Notes under the pieces: generated by a model | Database searches by the model: none | The model's input: the letters and a program-made list of their open reading frames with translations, nothing else | What the model was told of the DNA's origin: nothing | Position numbers and translations under genes: made by a program | DNA from: Sandaracinus sp. | Lineage (GTDB): Bacteria > Myxococcota_A > Polyangia > Polyangiales > Houyiibacteriaceae | Assembly: GCA_020633125.1 (NCBI GenBank) | Contig: JACKEH010000015.1 | Location: 12,549 to 76,548, forward strand | Direction: 5' to 3' | DNA: 64,000 nucleotides | In this document: in pieces, positions 18,857 through 27,472 of the stretch | How positions within the stretch are numbered: position 1 is the first letter of the stretch | How the letters are laid out: each line of letters starts with the position of its first letter

Positions 18857-18877
18857 GCCCCACGAATGCTCGCGCGC

Positions 18878-19162
18878 ATGGAACGAAGCACCCTCGCCCG
18901 AATCCTGACGCAGGCCACCGGCGTGAAAGGCGACGCCGACACCTGGGAAGCCGAAGAGGGACATCGGCTGACGTTCTACATCGGCCAGGCGGGGCAGGCG
19001 ATGGTGGTCGCGAACGTCGCCAAGGTGCGCTTCGACGAGGGCTTCCTTCAGCTCACCCGCGTCGGCCGTGACGGCGAGCTTTTCGTCGCCTACGAGGTGG
19101 TGCACGGTCTCGGGGTGGTCCTGCCCGAGGACAAGGCGGGGCGCCGCGCCGGCTTCCTCTGA
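18878..19162 (+). CDS. Small conserved-looking protein of unknown function
   Basis: The 94-residue product starts MERSTLARILTQATGV and looks like a compact alpha/beta protein with a long run of beta strands (LTFYIGQAGQAMVVANVAKV, then GFLQLTRVGRDGELFVAYEVV). I do not recognise a family. Codon use matches the neighbours. An in-frame ATG at 18866 is an alternative start; neither has a visible ribosome binding site. The gene diverges from the TPR lipoprotein with at most 21 bp between starts, so promoters must overlap coding sequence. Its 3' end is partly repeated just downstream. Confidence 0.55.
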   Translation: MERSTLARILTQATGVKGDADTWEAEEGHRLTFYIGQAGQAMVVANVAKVRFDEGFLQLTRVGRDGELFVAYEVVHGLGVVLPEDKAGRRAGFL

Positions 19163-19257
19163 CTTCCGCGGCGGTCGCGAACCACACGCGAGACCCGCGC
19201 CTTCCGTGGCTCCACGAAGAGCCGGGCCGACTTCCTCTGACTCGAGGACGGTCGCGT
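19148..19257. repeat. Duplicated 3' end of the small gene
   Basis: CTTCCTCTGAC, which includes the stop codon of the preceding gene, occurs at 19153 and again at 19231, and CGGTCGCG follows at 19172 and 19249. The two roughly 30-bp copies are 77-78 bp apart and imperfect. Confidence 0.6.
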
Positions 19258-19305
19258 AAGCACGCCCCGAAAGCTCCCGCGCGCCGCCAACCTCGAGCCG
19301 AGGGA

Positions 19306-21825
19306 CTACCGCCGCTCCAAGAGCCGCAATGCCGTGCGCAGCAGCTCGTCGGCGTCGGTCGGCTTCGTGACGTAGGCGTCGACGCCGGCGTCGAAGCCCC
19401 GAATGCGGTCGAGACGCTCGGCCTTCGACGTGACCATGACGATCGGCACGTCGCGGTAAGCCTCGAGCGCGCGAAGGCGGCGGGTCAGCTCGTAGCCGTC
19501 CATCGTGGGCATCACGACGTCGGTCGAGACGAGGTCGAAGGTCTGGGTGCGCGCGATCGCGAGCCCTTCTTCGCCGTCTCGTGCGACCACGACCTCGCAA
19601 CCCGCGCCTTCGAACGCCCGTCGCAGCGCCTCGCGAATCACGTCGGCGTCTTCGACCACGAGCACACGGGCTCGCGCGCTCGCGCTGGGCGCGCCGTGGG
19701 CGACGGGCTCAGGAAGTTCCGCGAGCACCGGCCGCGAGGTCGCGAGCTCCACCACCGCGGGCAAATCGAGCACCACCACCGGCCGGTCGCCCACGAGCGT
19801 CGCGCCCGCCGCGCCGGGGATACGCTGCAACAAGGTGCCGAGCGTCTTGAGCACGACCTCCTGCCGCCCGAGGAACCCGTCGCACGCCACCGCGACCACC
19901 CGCTTGCCGAGGTCGACGAGCACGATCGGCAGCTCGTTCGGAAGGTCGCCCGCCGAACGTTCCCATCCGAGCACCCGCCCGAGCCGCAGCAGCGGAAGCT
20001 CGACCCCACCGTCGAGGATCGTCTCTCGCGTGCCGGTCAGCCGCACCTCCTCTGGGGGTAGAGCGAGGGTGCGCTGCACGAGGTCGAGCGGCATGGCCAA
20101 CGTCTGGCCCGCGACCCGCACCAGGAGAACCTGCACGATCGCGAGCGTCAGTGGGAGCCGCAGCTCGAAGGTCGTGCCTTCGCCGAGCCGTGACTCGACG
20201 TGCACGGTGCCTTTGAGACGCGCGAGCGTCTCGCGGACGACGTCGAGCCCCACGCCGCGCCCGGAGACGTCGCTGACGCTCTCCGCGGTCGAAAACCCCG
20301 GTGCGAAGATCAGGTCCGCGAGCTGGTCCTCGCTCATCTCGGTCGCCCGCGCCTCGGACACCACGCCACGTTCCACCGCCCGCCGCCGGACCTTCGCGGT
20401 GTCGATGCCGCCGCCGTCGTCGCGCAACGAGAGCACGACCTGGCTGCCGCGATGCTGCGCCGAGAGCGCCACGAGACCCTCGCGAGGTTTGCCCGCGGCT
20501 TCCCTCGTCGCGGGCGTTTCGAGGCCGTGGTCGATCGCGTTGCGCAGCAAGTGGAGCAGCGGTTCGTCGAGTTGCTCCACCAAGACCTTGTCGAGCTCGA
20601 CGTCTTCGCCGTGGGTCTCGAGGCGGACCTCTTTGCCGAGCTGCTGCGCGAGCTGCCGCACCGTGCGCGGATAACGAGACCAGCCACGGCCGACCGGCAA
20701 CATGCGGAGCTTCATCACTTGGTCGCGAAGCTGTCCGCTGACGAGCTCGAGCCCCCGCTGCGCTTGATCGAGATCTTGGCGCAGCTCCTCGAAGCCACGT
20801 TGAACGCGCCCGAGCTCGGCCGCGACCTCCGGAGGCAACTGCACTTTGGTGCGCGCCGCGCCGCGACGGCGGTGCAACGAGAGCTCGCGGGTGAGCGTGT
20901 GAAGATCCCCGAGGCCTCCGCCGAGCTTGCCTTTGGCGAGGATGAGCTCACCCACGAGGTCCAAGAGCTGGTCGAGCTTCGAAAAATCGATGCGTAGCGT
21001 GGTCTGCGCCTTCGGAGCCTCCGCCTTGGCCGCTTCGGGCTCGACGACACGTGGCGTCGAGGGCGCGCTGCGACCCGGGTCGTGCAGCCGCGACAACAAA
21101 GGCGCTTCGTCGACGTCGAGAGGCGCGCGCGCCGCGGCGCGCTCGAGCAGCGCACCCGCGACGTCGACCGTCGCCAGCAAGACGTCGATCACCACACGGT
21201 CGACCGGGCGCCGACGATCCCGCAGCTGCCCCACCAGGTCTTCGGCCGCGTGCGTGACCCGCGCGAGCTTCTTCAGGCCCACGAACCCGCTCGAGCCCTT
21301 CAGCGTGTGCAGGTCGCGAAAGAGCGCGCGCACGAGCTCCGGATCGTCCGGACGCCGTTCGAGCTCCAGAAGAATCGCTGCGACCGACTCGAGCCGTTCG
21401 CGGCTCTCGTCGAGGAAAGGCTCGATCATGTCGGCGTCGACGTTCGGCTCCCAATGCCGGTCGTCGGGCGGGCTCGGCACGCTCGGGGGCGCGGCGGGCT
21501 CCTCGCGTACGAAGGCTTCGGCGAGGGCGCGTAGGCGCGAGGCGTCGTAACGCGCGCCGGACTCGTCGGCGTTCGCGAGCGCTTCGAGGGCCTCTTCGAG
21601 CGCCACGACGGCTTCGTCGAGCGCGCCGGATTCGTCGCCTCGGAGCCCGGCGCGCAAGGTCTCGGTCGCCAACCGCGCGAGCTCCGGCATCGAGCTGGCC
21701 GCGGCGTCCAACGCGAGCGCCTGCAGGCGCTCCGCGAAGCCTTCGCGGTCGTCCCTCCCGAGCGCCCCACGCGCCGCCCGAAGCAGCGGTCGGACGTCTT
21801 CCAGGAAGCTCGCGATCGCGGTCAT
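19306..21825 (-). CDS. cheA: CheA-type histidine kinase fused to a receiver domain
   Basis: This is the signalling kinase of the chemosensory operon. An N-terminal helical region (about 1-125) precedes the HPt domain with LHTLKGSSGF (His about 172), then the dimerisation segment (KLDQLLDLVGELILAKGKL), the ATPase with RNAIDHGLE, DDGGGID and SGRGVGLDVV, a CheW-like domain (about 560-700) and a C-terminal receiver domain (about 715-835; Asp near 767 in STDVVMPTMDG). The architecture resembles FrzE or WspE rather than enteric CheA. ATG at 21825 follows GGAGAGG and overlaps the cheR stop by 4 bp. No separate CheY or CheB is present, so the fused receiver may be output or phosphate sink. Confidence 0.93.
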   Translation of the reverse strand: MTAIASFLEDVRPLLRAARGALGRDDREGFAERLQALALDAAASSMPELARLATETLRAGLRGDESGALDEAVVALEEALEALANADESGARYDASRLRALAEAFVREEPAAPPSVPSPPDDRHWEPNVDADMIEPFLDESRERLESVAAILLELERRPDDPELVRALFRDLHTLKGSSGFVGLKKLARVTHAAEDLVGQLRDRRRPVDRVVIDVLLATVDVAGALLERAAARAPLDVDEAPLLSRLHDPGRSAPSTPRVVEPEAAKAEAPKAQTTLRIDFSKLDQLLDLVGELILAKGKLGGGLGDLHTLTRELSLHRRRGAARTKVQLPPEVAAELGRVQRGFEELRQDLDQAQRGLELVSGQLRDQVMKLRMLPVGRGWSRYPRTVRQLAQQLGKEVRLETHGEDVELDKVLVEQLDEPLLHLLRNAIDHGLETPATREAAGKPREGLVALSAQHRGSQVVLSLRDDGGGIDTAKVRRRAVERGVVSEARATEMSEDQLADLIFAPGFSTAESVSDVSGRGVGLDVVRETLARLKGTVHVESRLGEGTTFELRLPLTLAIVQVLLVRVAGQTLAMPLDLVQRTLALPPEEVRLTGTRETILDGGVELPLLRLGRVLGWERSAGDLPNELPIVLVDLGKRVVAVACDGFLGRQEVVLKTLGTLLQRIPGAAGATLVGDRPVVVLDLPAVVELATSRPVLAELPEPVAHGAPSASARARVLVVEDADVIREALRRAFEGAGCEVVVARDGEEGLAIARTQTFDLVSTDVVMPTMDGYELTRRLRALEAYRDVPIVMVTSKAERLDRIRGFDAGVDAYVTKPTDADELLRTALRLLERR

Positions 21826-23009
21826 CGGCCTCTCCGGAGAGTGGCGGGAGGAACGACGCCGTGGCGTCGCAGGAAACGTTCGATGCCACCGCTGGGCGCG
21901 ACCACCACGAGCCGTTCGCCCAAGACCTGCGCCGCGCGGGCGAGCTCGCGACCCACGTCGTCGTCCGCGAAACGCAGTCGAGTCACGTCGAGCTCCCCGC
22001 CCTCGCGGAGGAGCGGCGCAAGCGCCGAGCGGGTGCGCGCGAGACCGAGCGCCCCTTCGAGCTCTCCCTCCAGCTGGCCGAGCGGCGGTCCTTTCACGGG
22101 GGCGACGGCGGCCACGGGGGAAGGGGATTCGACCACCGTCTCGCGCGCCTGCTCCACCCGCGCGTCGACCCGCACCGCGCCGCCTTCGACCCGTCGGTAG
22201 AGCACGCCGTCGTCGGTGCGTATCGCTTCGGCGCCACGAACGTCGCCTGCGTGATCCGCGTAGCCCAGCGCCACGTAGCCGCCTTCGCGCACCGCCCCGA
22301 AGAGCTGCTCCAGCACGCGCGTACGTGTGGCCGCGTCGAAGTAGATCAACACGTTGCGGCAGAGCACGAGATCCAACCCACGTGGGTAGGCGTCGGTCAG
22401 CAGGTTCTGGACCGCGAAACGAACGCCCTTGCGGTAGGACGGGTGGACGGAGCGGCGTGCACCTTCGACCACGAACGCCGCCTCGAGCATCTCCTCGGGT
22501 ACGTCTCGGAGTCGCTCGAGGTCGTAGGTTCCGATCTCGGCGCACCGAATCGCTTCGCCGCTCAAGTCGGTCGCGAGAACGTCGAGCGCGACGTCCGGGA
22601 ACGCGCCGCGGACCAGCAACGCCATCGTGTACGCCTCTTCGCCCGACGCACACCCCGCGCTCCAGATCCGTAGCGACCGCGACTCGGCTTCGGCGCGCGC
22701 GACGAGCTCCGGCAACGCGACCCGACGTAGCGCGCGAAGCTGCCGAGGGTGTCGGTAGAACCGGGTCTCGCCGACCCGCAGCGATTCGACGAGGGTCGCG
22801 AGCTCGGCGACGTCGCCTGCGAGGACACGTTCGACGTAGCGCGCGCGGGTCTCGGCACGCGCGGCCCGGCGCGCGTCGACCCTCGCTTCGAGGAGCCAAC
22901 GCTGCCGCTCCGCGAGGTGCAGGCCGGCGTGTTTGGCGACGTGGCTCGCCAACGCGTCCAGCTCGCCCCGACCCTCTGGCTCGTCGTCGCGCGCCACCAC
23001 GGGGCTCAT
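21822..23009 (-). CDS. cheR: CheR-type MCP methyltransferase
   Basis: CheR methylates glutamates of chemoreceptors using S-adenosylmethionine. Residues about 10-80 are the helical N-terminal domain and about 85-270 the methyltransferase, with the SAM-binding motif SAGCASGEEAYTMA, the acidic ATDLS motif and LVLCRNVLIYFD. A C-terminal extension of about 120 residues has no recognised domain and ends in an alpha/beta segment. The start ATG overlaps the mcp stop and the stop overlaps the cheA start, so translation is coupled. The operon lacks a cheB methylesterase, so adaptation may depend on a partner elsewhere. Confidence 0.92.
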   Translation of the reverse strand: MSPVVARDDEPEGRGELDALASHVAKHAGLHLAERQRWLLEARVDARRAARAETRARYVERVLAGDVAELATLVESLRVGETRFYRHPRQLRALRRVALPELVARAEAESRSLRIWSAGCASGEEAYTMALLVRGAFPDVALDVLATDLSGEAIRCAEIGTYDLERLRDVPEEMLEAAFVVEGARRSVHPSYRKGVRFAVQNLLTDAYPRGLDLVLCRNVLIYFDAATRTRVLEQLFGAVREGGYVALGYADHAGDVRGAEAIRTDDGVLYRRVEGGAVRVDARVEQARETVVESPSPVAAVAPVKGPPLGQLEGELEGALGLARTRSALAPLLREGGELDVTRLRFADDDVGRELARAAQVLGERLVVVAPSGGIERFLRRHGVVPPATLRRGR

Positions 23010-24973
23010 CGTCCGGGCAGGGCCTTCGTCGTCGGTTTCGCCGGCTCGGGAAGCGCATCGAGCTCGACACGCGACGGATCGATCTTGAAGCCCTTCACAC
23101 TCTCTTCGAGGCCGTGCGCCAGGCGATGCAGGTGCTCGCCTTGATCCACGGCTTCTTCGCTCGACGAGAGCACGTCGGCCGCGATGCGCTGCACGGTGTC
23201 CATGTTCCGCGCGATCTCGTCGCTCGCCACGGCTTGCTCCTGGACCGCCTGCGCCGTGTCTTCGACGACCTGGTTGAGGCTCTGAAGGTCGGCGAGGGTG
23301 AGCGTGACGAGCTTCGTGCCTTCCTCGACCTCGCGTGTGCCCGCTTCCATCGCGCGGACGGCGTCGACGGTCTGCTCGCGAATCGTCGCGATGAGCTCTT
23401 CGATGTCGCGCGCGCTCTGACCGACTCGCTTGGCGAGGCCGCTCACCTCGTCGGCGACCACCGCGAAGCCCTTGCCGTGCTCACCCGCGTGCGCGGCTTC
23501 GATGGCCGCGTTCAGCGCGAGCAGGGTGGTCTGGTCGCTGATCTGCCGGATGACCTCGACGATGTTCCCGATGCGCTTGCCGCTCTCACCGAGCTCGTGA
23601 ATGCGCGCCGCCGCTCCGTCGACCGTCGTCCGAATGCCCTGCATGCGCGCGATGGCGTCTTGCACCGCGGCGCCGCTCTTTCGGGCGACCCGCGTGGCTT
23701 CGGTCGCGTTCTCCGCGACCTGCTGAATCGACGCCGAAAGCTCCGTCACGGCGGCCGTCGAGCTCTCGGTCCGGCGTGCTTGTTCCTGCGCGCCTTCGAG
23801 CATCTGCCGCGAGGCCGCGCCGATCTCGGCGCTCGACGCGCCCACCTGGAAGGCCGCGCGCTGCACCTTCGCGGCCAGGTCGTGGATGTGCCCGAAGACC
23901 GCGTTCAGGTTCTCTGCGAGCCGGCCGAGCTCGTCTTTGCGTCCGACCTCCAAGCGACGGGTGAGGTCGCCCTGACCCCGCGCGAGATCCTCCGTGGCGG
24001 CGACGTAGACGTTGATGCGACGCGTGATGAACCACGCGAGGAACCAGCCGACCACGAGCGTGAACGATGCGATCAGACCGAGGGTCAAGAGCGAGTCGTG
24101 AAGCTTCTCTTCGCCCTCGCGCGCCTCGCGGGGCTCACGCAGGAAGTAGAAGTCGCCCACGTCGCCGAGCTCGGTGCCGCGGTAGGCCACGACCTCTTCT
24201 TGTTGCGCGAAGTGGTAGGTCTGGCCTTCGACCTGCATCGCGTCGACTTGGCGATCCCCGTCTTGAACCCGAACCCATTTTTCGGGATCCGTCGCGGCAA
24301 AGACCTCCTCCGGACGCGCCGGAAGGATCGTGAAGCCGCCCACGTCCCCGACGAACACGGGCAGCACGCGGCGACTGGGCTCGGAGTGGGAGCTCTCGGA
24401 GTATTCGCGGGCGAGGTCCTCGAAGGGCACGCCGAGGATGAGCGCCGCGACGACCTCGCCGTCGGCGTTTCGGGCCGCGCTCGACGAGACCTGCATCAGG
24501 CGGCCTCCGACGATTGCGAGCGCGTCGGTGAGCACGAGCCCCGAGAGCGCGTCCCGCACGAGCCGCGACTGCGCGACCTCGGCCGCGGGCAGCGACGTCA
24601 GCCCCTCGCCCCGAATCGCGCGGCCCTCGCGATCGACGAAGAGCACGAGCTCCGGGGCGGACGTCGCTTCGAGCGCCTCCGCGATGCGTTTTCCGACCGT
24701 CGGTCCTTCGCCGGCGGGCAAGGCTGCCGCGACGTCGAAGGCCCCGAGCGCGAGGGCGGCGTTCGCGGCCATGGCGTCGCCGAGCCGTGCGCGTGTCGTG
24801 TCGAAGCGCTCCTGGTGACGCCCGAGGAACTGACTTCGGCTCGTCTCCTCGTGGGTTTGGTAGACGCGCCACGCGCCGATCGCCGCTTCGGCCACGCCGA
24901 CCAGCAGGATGGTCAGCATGATCTGCGCGCGCAGACCGAAGCGGGCACGACGACGGGGTCGAGGTTCGCTCAT
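23006..24973 (-). CDS. Methyl-accepting chemotaxis protein
   Basis: The receptor has an N-terminal membrane segment (about 16-36), a periplasmic sensor of roughly 310 residues that looks like a Cache domain (motif LVLFVDREGRAIRGEG, then GGRLMQVSSSAA), a second membrane segment (TLGLIASFTLVVGWFLAWF), a HAMP domain and a long cytoplasmic coiled coil. The hairpin tip that binds CheW and CheA is at about 475-508 (LLALNAAIEAAHAGEHGKGF). The tip is near the consensus. ATG at 24973 follows GAGAGAG and overlaps the cheW stop. The ligand cannot be read from sequence. Confidence 0.93.
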   Translation of the reverse strand: MSEPRPRRRARFGLRAQIMLTILLVGVAEAAIGAWRVYQTHEETSRSQFLGRHQERFDTTRARLGDAMAANAALALGAFDVAAALPAGEGPTVGKRIAEALEATSAPELVLFVDREGRAIRGEGLTSLPAAEVAQSRLVRDALSGLVLTDALAIVGGRLMQVSSSAARNADGEVVAALILGVPFEDLAREYSESSHSEPSRRVLPVFVGDVGGFTILPARPEEVFAATDPEKWVRVQDGDRQVDAMQVEGQTYHFAQQEEVVAYRGTELGDVGDFYFLREPREAREGEEKLHDSLLTLGLIASFTLVVGWFLAWFITRRINVYVAATEDLARGQGDLTRRLEVGRKDELGRLAENLNAVFGHIHDLAAKVQRAAFQVGASSAEIGAASRQMLEGAQEQARRTESSTAAVTELSASIQQVAENATEATRVARKSGAAVQDAIARMQGIRTTVDGAAARIHELGESGKRIGNIVEVIRQISDQTTLLALNAAIEAAHAGEHGKGFAVVADEVSGLAKRVGQSARDIEELIATIREQTVDAVRAMEAGTREVEEGTKLVTLTLADLQSLNQVVEDTAQAVQEQAVASDEIARNMDTVQRIAADVLSSSEEAVDQGEHLHRLAHGLEESVKGFKIDPSRVELDALPEPAKPTTKALPGR

Positions 24974-25461
24974 CGGCTCTCTCTGTTTTCGGCGCCCTCG
25001 GGTCGGCGCAGGAAGGGTCGAAGGGGCGGCGCATCGAGCAGGCGCGCGGGGTCGAGCACCGCCAGCGGACGCTCGGGCAACGAGACGACGCCGAGCAGCA
25101 GCGCGGCCTCGGAGGCGGGAAGGGTGTCGGGCGGAGGGCGCACGCCCGAACGCTCGGTCGTCAGAAGCGGGCCGAGGCGATCGACGAGGAGCGCGGCTTG
25201 GCGTCCGTCGACGTCGAGCACCACGAGCCGGGACGACGCGTCGCGCCGCGCCGGCCCGATGCCGAGGAGCAGGCCGACGTCGAGCACCGCGAGGATCTCG
25301 CCGCGCAAGCTGATCAGCCCCAACACGCACGCTGGCACACCGAAGAGCGGCGTGACCGGTCGAGGATCGACGGTCTCGCGCACGTGCTCGATCGGCGCGC
25401 CGACGCTTCGCGAGGCGACCTCGAAGGTCACCAGCTTTCGCGTCTCGTCCTCCCCGCCCAT
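24970..25461 (-). CDS. cheW: CheW-type coupling protein
   Basis: This 163-residue protein is a single CheW domain, which bridges receptor and kinase. Recognisable elements are the N-terminal LVTFEVASRSVGAPIEHVRE, the VLGLISLRGEILAVLDV core (CheW signature with the RG turn) and LVVLDVDGRQAALLVDRL. It is first gene of the cheW-mcp-cheR-cheA operon; all three junctions are 4-bp ATGA overlaps. The promoter must lie in the 72 bp separating it from the divergent gene at 25534. Confidence 0.9.
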   Translation of the reverse strand: MGGEDETRKLVTFEVASRSVGAPIEHVRETVDPRPVTPLFGVPACVLGLISLRGEILAVLDVGLLLGIGPARRDASSRLVVLDVDGRQAALLVDRLGPLLTTERSGVRPPPDTLPASEAALLLGVVSLPERPLAVLDPARLLDAPPLRPFLRRPEGAENRESR

Positions 25462-25533
25462 CGGCGCGCCAGACTACCACGCTTCCCGTCGGTTTCTTGA
25501 CCTCCGGCGACCCCGAGGCGAAGGGAATCGTTC

Positions 25534-26058
25534 ATGAAGCCGGAGCACGTCGCGATCGGCCTTCTGGGCCTGCTCGTCGTCGTTCAGTCCGTCCGTGGAG
25601 TCCTGGCGCGGAGCCGCGGACGGCGTCTGGCCGCGAGGGCGCGACGGCTCGGGGCCGAAGGCGAAGCCCGCGCGGAGTCGTTGCTCCGCGAGGGCGGGTA
25701 CCGCGTCCTCGATCGCCAAGTCGCCGCCAGCTACGCGTTGCACGTCGACGGCGAACGGGTCGAAGCCCGCGTGCGGGCCGACTTTCTCGTGAGCCGGGGC
25801 GGCAAACGATTCGTCGCCGACGCCAAGCGGGGCCCCGAAGCGAGCCGCGCCGATCGGCCTGCGACCCGTCGCCAGTTGCTCGAATACCGGCACGCCTACG
25901 CCGTGGACGGAGTCCTCCTGATCGACGCCGAGCGGGGGGCGGTCCGAGAGATCGAGCTCCCGTCGCCCGAGCGACGCGCGACGTTCGCGGAGCGTGTTTC
26001 TTGGTGGGCGTGGGGCGCGCTGGCCGGGGCGGCCGTGGTGTGGGCCCTTCGCGCGTGA
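25534..26058 (+). CDS. Membrane-anchored PD-(D/E)XK nuclease-fold protein
   Basis: The 174-residue protein has a hydrophobic segment at each end (about 5-22 and 157-173). Between them lies a pattern typical of restriction-endonuclease-like folds: AEGEARAESLLREGGYRVL (Glu on the first helix), ARVRADFLVSRG (Asp) and RFVADAKRG (D-x-K). YraN and NERD-type nucleases share this arrangement. If active it would cut DNA or RNA, possibly near the inner membrane; the substrate is unknown. AAGGGA precedes the ATG at 25534 and supports the start. Activity is inference from the motif. Confidence 0.72.
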   Translation: MKPEHVAIGLLGLLVVVQSVRGVLARSRGRRLAARARRLGAEGEARAESLLREGGYRVLDRQVAASYALHVDGERVEARVRADFLVSRGGKRFVADAKRGPEASRADRPATRRQLLEYRHAYAVDGVLLIDAERGAVREIELPSPERRATFAERVSWWAWGALAGAAVVWALRA

Positions 26059-26107
26059 GCCTCGGTGTCCGGGCTCCACGCGCGACACCTGCTACCCTCC
26101 GCCCGCC

Positions 26108-27472
26108 ATGGTTCGGCCCCGCGCTTGGTTCCAGAGTGTCTCCGGCGATCCGGAGCGTTACCCACTCAACGAAGTCCTCTACCGCGACCCCAAGACGGGC
26201 GCGCTGCTCGAGGTCGTGCACGACCTCGAAGCGCTCAAGGCGAGAACTCCCGCGGCGTGGATGAAGACCTTCGACGAACGCTACGGCCGCACGAGCTGGC
26301 CCTACGGAAGCGGCGTCTGGTCGAAGCACGAGTGGGTGCAGCCCCACGTCGCGCCCGAGAACGTCGTGTCGCTCTACGAGGGCAACACGAACCTCTTCTG
26401 GGCGGAGCGCTACGGCAAGAAGCACCTGCAGCTCGAAGACCTCTGGGTGAAGCAATGCGGCACCAGCCACACGGGCTCCTTCAAGGATCTCGGCATGACG
26501 GTGCTCGTCTCGTCCGTGAAGCAGATGATCTCGGAGGGGAAGCCCATCCGCGCGGTCGCTTGCGCGTCGACCGGTGACACGAGCGCGGCGCTCTCGGCGT
26601 ACGGCGCCGCGGCCGGCATTCCCGTCGTCGTGTTGCTCCCCAAGGGAAAGATCACCGCGGCTCAGCTGCTGCAGCCGATGGCGAACGGCGCGCTCGTGTG
26701 TGCGCTCGACACCGACTTCGACGGCTGCATGCGCGTGGTCCAAGAGCTGACGAAGGATCCGACGATCTACCTCGCCAACTCGATGAACAGCCTGCGTGTC
26801 GAAGGGCAGAAGACGATCAGCTTCGAGATCGTGCAGCAGTTCGATTGGGAGGTGCCCGACTGGGTGCTCGTGCCCGGCGGCAACCTCGGCAACGTCTCCG
26901 CCATCGCGAAGGGCTTCCTCGAGATGAAGGAGGTCGGCCTCATCGCGAAGCTGCCCCGCCTCGTGTGTTGCCAGGCCGAGAAGGCGAACCCGCTCTACCT
27001 CGCGCACCAGCGCGCCATCGCCGAAGGGCGCGATCTCCAGGAGAGCGACTTCGAGCCGATGGTGGCGGGCGAAACGCTCGCGAGCGCCATCCGAATTGGC
27101 AACCCGGTCTCGCTGCCGAAGGCCGTGCGCGCGTTGGTCGCGTGCCGAGGCTTGGTCGAGCAGGCCTCGGAGCGTGAGCTCGCCGAAGCCGTCGCACGCG
27201 CCGACCGCACCGGCATGTTCAACTGCCCCCACACCGGCGTCGCGCTGGCCTGCCTCGAGAAGCTCGTGGCGCGAAAGGTCATCGGCGCGGACGAGCGCGT
27301 GGTGGTCGTGTCGACCGCGCACGGCTTGAAGTTCACCGAGTTCAAGGCCGCCTACCACGAGGGACGTCTGCCCTTCGAGTCGTCGCTCGCGAACCGTCCG
27401 CTCGAGATGGGGTCCGATCCCGCCGAGGTCGTGGCGGAGCTTCATCGCGCGCTCGACGCGGTCGTGCCGTGA
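26108..27472 (+). CDS. thrC: Threonine synthase
   Basis: Threonine synthase converts O-phosphohomoserine to threonine with pyridoxal phosphate. The PLP lysine is in GTSHTGSFKDLG (Lys about 126), phosphate-binding glycines in VPGGNLGNVSA, and substrate-contact motifs CASTGDTSAALSAYG and NSMNSLRVEGQ are present. The ATG at 26108 gives 454 residues. Several upstream in-frame starts run into the preceding gene and lack family-like sequence. Its stop overlaps the start of the atoE gene by 4 bp (GTGA), so the two are probably one transcript, although the functions are not obviously linked. Confidence 0.94.
   Translation: MVRPRAWFQSVSGDPERYPLNEVLYRDPKTGALLEVVHDLEALKARTPAAWMKTFDERYGRTSWPYGSGVWSKHEWVQPHVAPENVVSLYEGNTNLFWAERYGKKHLQLEDLWVKQCGTSHTGSFKDLGMTVLVSSVKQMISEGKPIRAVACASTGDTSAALSAYGAAAGIPVVVLLPKGKITAAQLLQPMANGALVCALDTDFDGCMRVVQELTKDPTIYLANSMNSLRVEGQKTISFEIVQQFDWEVPDWVLVPGGNLGNVSAIAKGFLEMKEVGLIAKLPRLVCCQAEKANPLYLAHQRAIAEGRDLQESDFEPMVAGETLASAIRIGNPVSLPKAVRALVACRGLVEQASERELAEAVARADRTGMFNCPHTGVALACLEKLVARKVIGADERVVVVSTAHGLKFTEFKAAYHEGRLPFESSLANRPLEMGSDPAEVVAELHRALDAVVP

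Noticed and set aside
22325..25537. Long plus-strand open frame opposite the chemosensory operon
   Set aside because: The minus strand holds four complete, well-recognised Che genes with coupled starts. The plus-strand translation has no family-like sequence.
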